This document shows, piece by piece, positions 54,852 through 64,000 of a stretch of DNA of 64,000 bases. The translations under genes were made by a program, and so were the position numbers. Below the pieces are notes generated by a model. The model was not told the origin of the DNA and searched no databases. It saw only the letters and a list, made by a program, of their open reading frames with translations. Position 1 is the first letter of the stretch; the number at the start of each line of letters is the position of its first letter. The stretch is from Dactylorhiza incarnata (lineage: Eukaryota > Streptophyta > Magnoliopsida > Asparagales > Orchidaceae). Where the stretch lies: positions 1,179,501-1,243,500 of the forward strand of contig JAWHQI010000201.1 of NCBI GenBank assembly GCA_033032865.1, given 5' to 3'.

Positions 54852-54865
54852 CTCCCCTTGAAGTG
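54852..54865 (-). other. Polypurine tract of the copia element
   Basis: Minus strand CTTCAAGGGGAG directly before the 3' LTR (TGTTGAAA). Confidence 0.85.
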
Positions 54866-57800
54866 GGAAATTGAAACTAGCCCCAGTAGGCTCCTTAGCC
54901 GTGTGAACGGCCCCTTCGCCAGCGCCTTTGTGAAGATGTCTGTCATGTTGTCCGCACTCCGCACATGCTCGACCGAAAGAGATCCCTCCAGCACCTTCTC
55001 CCGTATGAAGTGGTGCTTGATCTCGATATGCTTGGTCCTCGCGTGACAAACTGGATTGGTAACCAGTTTGAGAGCACTCTCGTTGTCACCGTGTAGCAGA
55101 GTCGGCTCTCGAACCTCCTTGTGGACATCTCCCACCAACCTCCTAAGCCAGATGGATTCCTGAGCTGCCAAGGCCGAAGCCTTGTATTCTGCTTCCCTGG
55201 TGGAGACCGACACGGAATCCTGCTTCTTGCTGCACCATGATATAGCTGTAGGGCCTGCCATGAAGACGAATCCAGACGTCGACTTCCGATCATCCGAATC
55301 TCCCCCGTAATCAGCATCCGTGTACCCGTGCACCTCGAAGCCCGCATCTCTCCTGTATAGGAGACCCATGTCCGAGGTCGCCTTGACATACTTCAGAATG
55401 TTCTTGGCCGCTAGCAGATGAGGTACCCGTGGCTCCGCCATATATCGACTCACTCTGCAAACTGCATATGCAATATTCGGCCTTGTGATCTTCAGATAAA
55501 TCAAGCTCCCAACCAGAGCTCAGAAAACCAATGGATCTTGCATGATTCTCCCCTCATCCTTGCGAAGTTTTGTGGCCATTTCCAGAGGTGTGGAAGTGCA
55601 CTTCTCTTCCTTCATGCCGAATCGCTCCACGATCCGCTCCACATATCCGGCCTGGGTCACCAGCACTCCACCTTCCTTCCTCTGTACCTCGAGTCCAAGG
55701 AAATGGTGAAGCTCACCTAAATCCTTCATCTCAAACCTGATGGATAGCTCGGCCCGAAGCTGTGCTACCTCCTCCTTCGAGTTCCCCGTCATGATCATAT
55801 CGTCGACGTATAGCAGCACGATGACTTGAAGCTCCCCGCTCTTCTTGACGAACAAGCTTGAGTCTGAGTCTGAAGCACCAAATCCACAGAATAGGAGATA
55901 TTATGCGATCTTCCCATGCCACGCTCTCGGCGCTTGCTTCAACCCATACAGGGCCTTCTTCAACTTGCAGACATGCCCCGGGAAATCTTCAGACACAAAG
56001 CCTGATGGCTAGACTATGAAGATATCCTTGTCAATCTCGCCGTACAAGAAAGCGTTCTTGACGTCGAGCTGCCAAATATCCCATCCACTAAATGCCGCCA
56101 AGGCAATGATGAACCGAACTGAAGTCATTTTTGCCACCAGACTGAATGTCTCCTCGTAGTCTTCACCGTATTGCTGCGAGAGCCCCCGAGCTACAAGGCG
56201 AGCCTTGTACCGCTCGATGCTGCCGTCAGCTTTCTTCTTGAGCTTGTAGACCCACTTGCATGTCACAGGAGTGGTGCCCTTGGGCTTAGGCACAAGAGAC
56301 TAGGTCTCATTCTTCTCGAGAGCTGCCATCTCTTCTTGCATAGCAATGTCCCACTCCTTCACGCCTCTGGCCTTCTCAAAGCTCGACGGCTCCCTCTCAT
56401 CCAAGGGACCAGCGAAGAAACATGAGACGAAGCTCACTGCGTTTCCTCCTGTATAGCGATCAGGGGCGACGATCGCTCGCTTTGACCTCCTCAGCTCCTT
56501 CCCCTGAACCGCATTATCTTCAGCTGCTTCTTCCCGAGCTCCTCTTTCAGACATGCTAGGAGCATCGCTCCCCCTGCTCCCTGAACCAGAAGCCGCCGTC
56601 TCAGATCTAGAAGGAAATGGACCACCTGGTGACACAGGTAGCTCCACCTGAAGATCCTCCACAGCTTTCTCCGGCACCTCCACCCTGCTCTCTGGTAGCT
56701 CCACATCAGAAGACCCCTTGTAAGATGTCACCTCATCAAACACGACGTCGCGAGATACCACAAACCTCCGCATCTCTGGGTCCATGCACTTCCATCCTTT
56801 CTTCCGCTCATCGTATCCCACGAAGACTAGCTTCCTTGCTTTCGCATCTAGCTTCGTCCGAAGAGCATCTGGAACATGCACGTAGCAGGTGGAACCAAAC
56901 ACCCTAAGGTGTGCCACGCTTGGCTTCTCCTTGAACATCATCTCATGCGGAGTCAACATGTTGATGGGACTCAAAGGCATCCTGTTGGTGACGTAGGCAG
57001 CGCAAGACATTCCCTCCGCCCAGAAGGACTTTGGGATACTCTTGGCATGCAGCCAACACTTACAGGTCTCCGTTAGATGACGGATCTTCCGCTGTGCAAC
57101 TCCGTTCTGCTGTGGAGTATGTGCACAAGTAAGCTCTCTCCGGATACCTGCTTTCCTGCAAAAAGTAGAGAACTCACAGGAGGTGAACTCCCCTCCGTTG
57201 TCAGTCCTCAGCTTCTTCACCCGCAGTCCTAGCCGACCCTCCACGAGCTACTTGAACTCCACAAACTTGGCAAATGCCTCCGCCTTCTCCTTCAGGAAAT
57301 ATACCCAGACATATCTGGTGTAATCATCGATCAACACCAGCATATATCTGCTGCCTCCGAGGCTTGGGGTAGCAGTAGGTCCCATTAAGTCACCGTGGAT
57401 GCACTCCAACGGCACACTACTCCTTGTCTGCGACTTGTCAAACGGTAGCCGATGAGACTTGCCGAACTGACATCCCACGCAAACATGACCTTCACCGTAG
57501 GAAGATAGACTTGGCAGGCCCTTGACCAGACCTCTCACCACCATGGCTTTCAGCTTGTCCATCCCTACGTGCCCCATCCTCTCATGCCATATAACGGCAC
57601 CATCATTCGTCTTCATCTTGTCGACGTAGGAACTTGTCGATAAAACAAACAAGTCCTTTGCCCTTGGACAACCTCGGCCTTAACGACCTCAAAATTGCGT
57701 AGAAACATCACTTCTGTTGGGCCGAACAGAACGTGATACCCAGCGTCTACAATGTTGGTCACGGAGAAGAGGTTTTTCCTCATACCAGGCACGTGATAGA

Positions 57801-58908
57801 CACTCTTCAAGGTAAGTGGCCCTCTATCACTGCCCAAGGAAACAACCACCACCTTCTCTACTGGATGCACAGTATTATCAGCAGTAATGATTGCATTGTT
57901 ACCTGTATAGGTCTGTGCAGAAGAAAGCTTGGCCTCATCTCCGGTGAGGTGATGACCACACCCCGAGTCCACGATCCAATCCTCCAGATAGTTGATAGGA
58001 GCCGAAGCTCCAACAGAAGCCGAGAAGGCTCCTCCCCAACCTCCTTCAAAGTGCCTGACCTCAGCTTCCTCCTTTTCTGCAGCATGCCCAGCTTGGGTGA
58101 CCATCCTGCAATCCTTCCTGATGTGGCCATACTTGCCACACTTGAAGCACTTCGGACCTTCACCCTTCTTCATTCCGTCATCCTTGGGAGCATACCCCCT
58201 TTCCTGCTGCCCAGAAGTTGAAGGCCCATAGCCTCCTCCAGCGTTCTTCTTCTTCTTATCCCACTTCTTCTTCTTGCCCGAAAAGAGCACTTCGCCATCT
58301 CCCCCAGCTACCGACACCCCCGCCATCTGCCTTGCCAAACTTTCATGCGATGCAAGCAAGTTCTCCAGCTCCAACAGAGACGGTTGATTTGCCCATCCCT
58401 GCACCGACGTTACAAAGGAAACATATTCCTTCCGCAAGCCGCGAATGATGTGCCTCTTCATCTTTGCGTCAGAGATAGGCTCATCAGGATCCAATGCTGA
58501 GATTTTAGCGCATAAGTTCTTCATCTTCAGAAAGAAAGTGGAAATAGAAAGATCACCCTGAGCCGACCTTGCCAGCTCATTCTCCAAGAACTGTAGCCTT
58601 GCTACATTCTTCTTGTTAAATAGCCCATCCAGGGCTCTCCAGATCTCCGCAGCCGATCCACATCCCAGAATGTGGTCAAACATGTCAGGTGAGATTGCCC
58701 TCTTCAGAGTGAACTCAGCCTTCGCATTCGTCCTTCTCCAAGTTCTCACCTCAGCCCCATTATCCCCTTTCGGGACAACTTCCTGCGTCTGATCTCCTCC
58801 AACTATCTCCCAGAGGTCCTCACCTAGAAGATAGCTTTGCATACACGACTTCCACTTCTTGAAGTTAGTCGATGTAAGCATCTCAATTTCAAGACCCCTC
58901 GCTTCCAT
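54852..58908 (-). pseudogene. Copia gag-pol, interrupted
   Basis: Gag starts MEARGLEIEML at 58908; knuckle CFKCGKYGHIRKDC near 58130; protease WIVDSGCGHHLTG near 57960. A frameshift near 57640 follows. The integrase zinc site is WHERMGHVG...CVGCQFGK, with Asp in IHGDLMGP and LRTDNGGEF, but the catalytic Glu is Gln (NGVAQRKIRH instead of NGVAERK). RT has LDVKNAFLYG and YVDD (near 55800). RNase H has YTDADYGGD, REAEYKA and HGDNESAL. In-frame stops: TAG near 57247, 56299 and 56010, TAA near 55900, TGA near 55520. The frame runs into the polypurine tract. Not functional, although long blocks remain readable. Confidence 0.93.
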
Positions 58909-58981
58909 TGCTCAACCACTGGTTCCTTCTTCACAAAGGCGATGACAACTCTAAGTCACTCACTGCTCAACCACTCCAACC

Positions 58982-58993
58982 TCCATCTGATAC
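58982..58993 (-). other. Primer-binding site of the copia element
   Basis: Minus strand TGGTATCAGATG, two bases after the 5' LTR end at 58996. Complementary to the 3' end of initiator methionine tRNA for ten bases. It fixes the LTR boundary. Confidence 0.9.
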
Positions 58994-58995
58994 CA

Positions 58996-60271
58996 AGTGA
59001 AAATTTTCGAATCTTTATGAAGCGAGCAAGAGTTAGTCAACTTAGAGTTACAAGCCAAAAAACCAGAAGCAAATGGAGGCAAACAAGTAAACTTTATTGA
59101 TAGCAACTTCACATTACAAGGCAAGGCATGCTTGGCGAGACATGATTTTGCCAGCACAAACACCAAAGGAAAAAACACAGAAATTGAAGATAACTTGAGA
59201 CAGCGCGGCCTCCCTTGCGACCTCACCAACTCGCCAAACCGCAACCCGCTGCCGACCTCAAAACAACACCAGACCGCAGGTCAGACCACACCCTTCCTTT
59301 CCGAACTCCTGATTCTCCCGAACTCCAGCACCACAACTCCAAGCCGCAGACCACCCGAAAACTTTCAGAGGAAGAGGTGATCGCTGCTGCCCGCACTATC
59401 CGTAGAAGCTACACAAGAAGAGTTTAATCAGCAGACTGCCCGGTCAGACAAACAGAGACCGCAGGAAAGAAGAGAATTCGGCTTACACTTGGTGTGTCAT
59501 AAATTGCTGCTACAGTGGCTCCTATTTATAGGCGTGGGACCTGATCCAGTCACCACCCTATGAGATAGAATCACCACCCATCAGACCGCGTGACCTGACC
59601 GGTCATACCGCGCGATCAGCAATAGAACTCCTGCTTCATTTTGGTGAACCCGCCAGCTTTAACATCAACCATGAGAGACCGCCACTCTCACAGAAGATCG
59701 CGACTCCAAAGGAGATCGCCAGACCGCCCGAAGGTGTTCACCCCCTGTGTTCGCCCGAGACCACAAACACAACCAGTTCTCCATCAAACCGCGAACTTCT
59801 GTCCGCATGCCGATCTCCTCCTGAGACCGCGAACAACGACCAGCTCGCATACCAGTCTCCTCCTGAGACCGCGAACTGAGACCGCGCGACTAAGACCCTT
59901 AGTCCGCGAATGCACCAGAAAGCCCGGTCAGCCACCAGACCGCATTCTGGAGAAAAACCTGGAACAAGCTATGTCGTCACACCAGACCGCTACAGCCTTG
60001 AGGAAGACAACCCGCCACGCGGTTAGAGACAAACTGCGCACACCTGAAGACGATCAACCCGCCACGCGGTCAGAGACAGACCGCGCGGCCTTCACCTTCA
60101 GCCGCCTTAGACCAGATACCAGCGATCAAGCCAGGAGACCGCAGCTAGGCTAAGACAAGCCAGACCACAAAGGCAGACCGCCAAGTCGTGCGGTCAAGCC
60201 AGACCGCCCAACCTCCTCCCAGACCGCTCAGGTCCAAAAGTCCTCTAACTTCCACATCAAAAATTTCAACA
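58996..60271 (-). repeat. Copia 5' LTR (1276 bp)
   Basis: Same length as the other LTR and collinear with it; a few dozen substitutions are visible (for example GAGACAGCGCGGCC here for GAGACCGCGCGGTC at 53774). It carries the same dense GACCGC motifs. Confidence 0.93.
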
Positions 60272-60936
60272 CTCAAGTCAAGCCTGCCCCCACTTTCCTC
60301 TCAAGTTCTAGTCCTTGCGCACGGCTTGGATTCCGGGCAGGAAAAGCTGGATAATCTTCAAAGGCTTCTTGGTGTTTTAAAAGAAAAGATGAAGGAGGTC
60401 AAAGGCCGCTCGGACTGCACTGGAGGTCGAGAAGAAGGCGCGATTGGAGAGGGAGAAGGAGCTGGCGACTTAGCTGGAAATCAAGAAGAAGGCGCGACTT
60501 GATAAAGAAAAGATGCTGGTAGATCAGATTGCCTCCATAACCGCGTGGCTTGATAGGGAAAAGAAAACGGCCTCGAGTTCGAAGAAGACTGCAGATACTA
60601 CCAAGAGAAATATCTTTGCTTGACCAGGGAAGTCGGCGGAAGCCGGCGTCCTGTTAATGATGAAAGGGTGAGGATATCAAACCACCCAGCTACTCGGGCG
60701 ACCTCAAATCCCCCGCCAGTCAGGGCGGCCGATCCTACAATTGATGAGTCCGCCGCGGCTCCTCCTGCTCGTACGGTTCCCGCTGTACGGGTAGAACGGG
60801 ATGCCGGCGACTTCATAGCATGCTTAATCATCTACATTATCATTCAAGCCAGATATATTGTCTCCTTCTTCAAACCGCCGATTAGGTCGCACATCTTCAC
60901 CACGAAGATTCCTCTCCAGAGCGTCGTCAGCCGTGA
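60272..60936 (+). pseudogene. Tat-B copy of antisense gene X, second part
   Basis: Continues exon 2 after the copia insertion: KSSLPPLSSQVL, then DNLQRLLGVLKEKMKEVK in place of the Tat-A coiled coil with frame breaks, then YYQEKYLCLTREVGGSRRPVND, SNPPPVRAADPTIDESAAAP and VRVERDAG. A one-base shift follows; the conserved tail (HSMLNHLHYHSSQIY, HHEDSSPERRQP) is readable in the next frame, with a TAG at 60883-60885 where Tat-A has CAG. The stop at 60934-60936 matches the Tat-A stop. Confidence 0.85.
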
Positions 60937-61465
60937 ATGGCTTTTAATTTTGAAAACAATATTTGAAATATTATTTGTTTGTTCCTCGGGACGGTCTGAG
61001 GATTGGATCTGTTGGATGATATTTTCTTTCAATGCTTTCTGATATCCATATAATCCATGCGATTGTGTTTGAATAATCTAGACTTGCCTTCAAATCTTTA
61101 GAACATAATCCGAATTGTTATGCAGGTCGCGCGACCTGTGTTAAATGCTTGAGACTTTTTTCTGTTGAACTCTACTAACATGATGATGCAGTCTACTGTC
61201 CGATCGGCTTACTCTGCTTATCCGTGGCTTTTCCATTAAGTTTATTTAATATACAAGGTCCAGACCGATCGGTTACAAAGTACGTGGTTGCGGTCTGACA
61301 TGTCTATGTGCAAACCATTTAATATTCTTGTTATCTGCATTCCTCGAACTAGTGTTGATATATGACCGCGCAGTTTGATTTTATATCCGCGCCATAATTT
61401 TATTATTTGCAGATCGCTGACTCTATAAGTAGTATCCATTACGGCGACTCATTCATGTTTTCAAA
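60937..61465 (+). promoter_or_regulatory. Interval between gene X and Y copies, with gene Y promoter
   Basis: No gene. It corresponds to 28401-28757 of Tat-A. It holds GTCGCGCGACC (61126-61136), TGACCGCGCAGT (61363-61374) and TATAAGTA (61424-61431), the last 42 bases before the gene Y ATG. The stretch between palindrome and TATA box aligns with Tat-A (ATTTTATTATTTGCAGATC versus ATTTTACTATTCACAGATC). Confidence 0.68.
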
Positions 61466-63249
61466 ATGGCGCGAGCTAAGAGTAAGTCGAAGCGGTCTGA
61501 GAAGGTCCATGCGTTCCGAACTGATGCGGCCTCTGCTTTTCGATCAGCCGATCACAAGGAGTGTCGTCTAACTCAGGCCGAGTTGAATGACTTTGTTAAG
61601 GAGTATATGATTGGAAGTAATCTATCCGCCCAACTTCCATCACGCGACGAGCGGATTAACTCCTCGTCTTCCACAAAAATCGCCGTCCCTATTGACCACT
61701 TTAAGTATGGCTTCAGATTCCCCCCGCCACTTGAGGTTATTACCATTTTTGATCACTATGGGGTTGTGCCCGGACAACTCCCGCCGAACTCCATTGCTTC
61801 CATCTACAGTTTCATCTCGTATCTGCGGTCAGAATGGGTCAAGTTCTCAATCACCCTGTTCCAAAATTCTTTTCCGTACGGTCTATTCCAGACGCCGGAA
61901 CCTCCATCTTCAGGGGGCATATTTATTTCGGATGCCGGGGGATGAAGGTCGTCAACCTCGCGAACAAGTTGACGAGTTGGTCTGAAAGATACATATTGTT
62001 CGAAGGCCCCCTCGGGTTGTTGCAGGTCAACCCACAGATGAGGAGTGAGGCGGCCTTTCAGCCGGTCAAGCTCGGGGAGGTCGAGAAGGAAATCTTTGAA
62101 TCTTTTGAGAATGAGCGGCTTAACGTGAATCATTACATTCCGCTGTTCGCGGAGCTGGCAGACATCCGTCCTGAGGATAGTAAGTTTTTCTCAACTCGTT
62201 GCTTTATGACCGCGCGGATGGCCTTTTTAAACTTTTAGCTTTTGCAGCCACCACCGTCGTTCCACTGAATAAACTGGTCAGTCCGTCCAACCCGTTTCTG
62301 ACCCAAAGGGAGATGCGACAGAGGAAGAGCGACCCGCAGTCATCTGATGAGGAGGTCTCGGCTTCCTCAGGCGAGTTTGAGTTCCTTCGCTCTTGTTGCA
62401 ATCCGCGCGACCTGCGGGGCAAGCCGACAGTCCTTTGGCACAAGGATGGGGAGTGTGTGCAAGTATCTACCGCACTCCCATATTGGGGAAGCGACAAGAT
62501 TAGCCGACATGCACTAGCCGCTGGAGTTGCTATGTATGGTCAGAAAACTTTGATGAGGCTGAAGAAGGTTCCTGAAGAAGAGCTCTCCCGAGTAGCCGCA
62601 CAAGCCGGTGCATGGGGCTTTGCGGCTAACCACTTCATGTCCCTCTCATATAAGCGGCTAGACTCAGCCCACATTTACTTTGAGAAGAAGTTCGCCGATC
62701 AGGCTGATGAAATCGCCCGATTGAAGGAGGTCATAGCGGTAAGTTGTTTGACGAATACTTCGGGCTTATTATTTCCAGGTCGGGCGATCTAACTTTTATT
62801 TCTTCTCACAGCATCAATACGATATGGACAACCCGGACTTCCAGGACGAGGTCTTTCCCCATGTTGCCAAGGGGATTGACGGTGCCCTAGACCGCCTGAG
62901 AGGTCGGGACGGCCTGGCTGAGGGTTTTGAAGATTCAACCTTCTCGGACCTTTATCCTGGCCTGAAGGACAAGCTAGACGAAGTAAACTGCCGAGCCAAA
63001 GGGAAGGACAAAGCCGAGTCCAGTAATTCAGAGGAAGAGAGTGATGATGAAGAAGAGGTCGTAGAAGAACCCGCGGCGGCTGCCGAAGAGAAAGAAGATG
63101 GCTCGGATGCAAAGTCCAGTGACTCTGGTGAAACCCGGATGTCTAAGTCCCGAAGTAGGGCAGCTCGGGTAGCTCGGGTTGCTCGAGTAACTCAGGTAGC
63201 AATTCTTCAAGTTCCTCATCTTTCATCAAAGGATACTCGCCCGACATAG
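61466..63249 (+). pseudogene. Tat-B copy of antisense gene Y (3 exons, two frameshifts)
   Basis: Exons 61466-62179, 62248-62738 and from 62812. Donors GTAAG at 62180 and 62739, acceptors CTTTTGCAG (to 62247) and CTCACAG (to 62811), matching Tat-A intron positions. Exon 1 is 714 bases against 715 in Tat-A because of a one-base loss near 61865 (CCAAAATTC for CCGAAAATTC). Exon 2 is seven codons shorter. Exon 3 starts HQYDMDNPDFQDEVFPHVAKG; it shifts frame near 63155, and GYSPDIDIDG is read in another frame. Protein similarity to Tat-A is high around EVITIFDHYGVVPGQLPPNS. It was a working gene until recently in evolutionary terms. Confidence 0.85.
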
Positions 63250-64000
63250 ACATAGATGGCAGTGAAGGTTCAAGTTCTCCTGCGGCAAAAATCTCAAACC
63301 GGACGAATAGCTGTGATCGTTATTTTTTGTATTTTGTTTTTATTTTGCATAACCGGCAGCTTGGTTTTGTTAGCCGGTCGGTTACAAAATGATGTACAAG
63401 ACATTTTGATTATGAATGGAAAGCTTTACCTGTTTAGCTGTTCGTTTTCTGCGACTTACTTGTGATTATTGCGGTCTCCTTCTGTTTTAACCAGGTCGTG
63501 CAGTTTGAGAACAACCTAGTCGGTCAGAGCATTGAACTCTAGAGAATTCCAATTAGATAGCCATTTGAACACTATAAAGCCTGTTCGGGCGGCCTGTTTC
63601 TTCGATCCGGATTAAGCGAATTTTATATAACCCAAAAAAGCATTAACCGTGACACCTTGTTGAATAATTGATGCGGTTTCAATATATGATTAAGCGGATA
63701 GAAAACCAAGCTCTGCCTTATCTTGTTATGAATGCCTCGAGATAACCAGAAAACCGAACATAACTTTAAGCCGCTGTAGAATCCTGATTATGTGATTTGA
63801 ATGTGTTCTGTTTGCTTAGATTTGAGACCAAGCCGCGCGATTATTACCTGGCTTTCCATAATTGCATCGCAAGATTGAGAATACCAAGTCATAAGAAAAC
63901 AATCAACAGGTCGCGCGGTTAGTATTTAATTCGAATGACATATAACTCAGATTTCTACAAGTCCCATCCTTGTGAATAAACATTAACTGATAAGCCCGCG
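63250..64000 (+). other. Tat-B interval beyond gene Y, towards pol
   Basis: No gene is supported. It holds scattered GGTCGCGCGGTT, GCCGCGCGATTA, GTCGGTCAGAGC and TTCGGGCGGCCTG motifs in AT-rich sequence, the counterpart of 25640-26530 in Tat-A. Pol should follow outside the window on the minus strand. Confidence 0.65.

Larger units (their letters stand above)
53576..60271 (-). mobile_element. Minus-strand Ty1/copia element inserted in Tat-B gene X copy
   Basis: 6696 bp with two LTRs of 1276 bp (53576-54851 and 58996-60271), polypurine tract, iMet primer site and copia domain order (gag, protease, integrase, RT, RNase H). The left flank is CATTG; the right flank reads CTCAAG where C-ATTG-TCAAG would be expected, which fits a 4-base loss from the right copy of a CATTG duplication. 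The host reading frame supports this (DLIV continuing KSSLPPL). LTRs differ by a few percent. The pol is interrupted by at least five stops and a frameshift. Confidence 0.92.
42738..64000 (-). mobile_element. Tat-B: second Tat element, minus strand, 3' half only in window
   Basis: Its 3' LTR (42738-43465), polypurine tract and antisense gene block (here on +) are in the window. Gag-pol and the 5' LTR should lie beyond 64000. It is interrupted by element 3 (43611-52173) and the copia element (53576-60271). It is clearly diverged from Tat-A: LTR 728 versus 835 bp, and its antisense genes carry stops and frameshifts. It sits in the leader of element 4. Confidence 0.88.

Noticed and set aside
57733..58448. 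Plus-strand frames opposite copia gag
   Set aside because: Antisense shadows of a clear gag/protease frame; no splice signals or relatives seen.

Overview
This window looks like angiosperm nuclear DNA made almost entirely of nested LTR retrotransposons. I find no host gene, rRNA, tRNA or CRISPR array. The evidence is chromodomain-type Ty3/gypsy elements (Tekay/Del-like, LTRs starting TGTAACGCC or TGTAACACC, iMet-tRNA primer sites), Tat-lineage Ty3/gypsy elements with two RNase H domains, and one Ty1/copia element. The species cannot be named from this.

Layout, left block (1-32906). An old chromovirus pol (element 0, + strand) lies at 1-1563 and resumes at 32229-32906. Element 1 (1564-32228, LTRs about 3.9 kb) is inserted in it. 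Element 1 was hit twice: in gag by an internally deleted chromovirus (element C, 6227-12474, TSD TTGGG), and in its 3' LTR by a young Tat element (Tat-A, 18014-31855, TSD ATGCC). Tat-A has two 835-bp LTRs that differ at 5 positions, an uninterrupted gag-pol frame of 1872 codons, and a 6.5-kb 3' region carrying two antisense spliced genes.

Layout, right block (32907-64000). A truncated solo LTR (32907-34972) abuts the truncated 3' LTR of a minus-strand chromovirus (element 4, 34973-42737). The 5' untranslated leader of element 4 is interrupted by a second, minus-strand Tat element (Tat-B, from 42738 past the window end). Tat-B carries degraded copies of the same two antisense genes, here on the + strand. 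It is interrupted by a minus-strand chromovirus (element 3, 43611-52173, TSD GCTAC) and by a minus-strand copia element (53576-60271).

Main biological point. The two antisense genes of the Tat elements (called X and Y here) behave like real genes. Reading frames join exactly across three predicted introns in Tat-A. Both introns of Y are conserved in Tat-B. A TATA box sits at matching distances before each gene in both copies. A 25-codon stretch of Y differs by 11 synonymous and no amino-acid changes. A palindrome of the type GACCGCGCGGTC lies upstream of the TATA box of Y in both Tat elements, and a similar site lies upstream of the TATA box in the unrelated copia LTR. It recurs many times elsewhere in these elements.

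Every element other than Tat-A is broken by stops, frameshifts, deletions or lost catalytic residues, often through C-to-T type changes. Tat-A is the only candidate for recent or current activity. All boundaries, splice sites and counts were read by eye.
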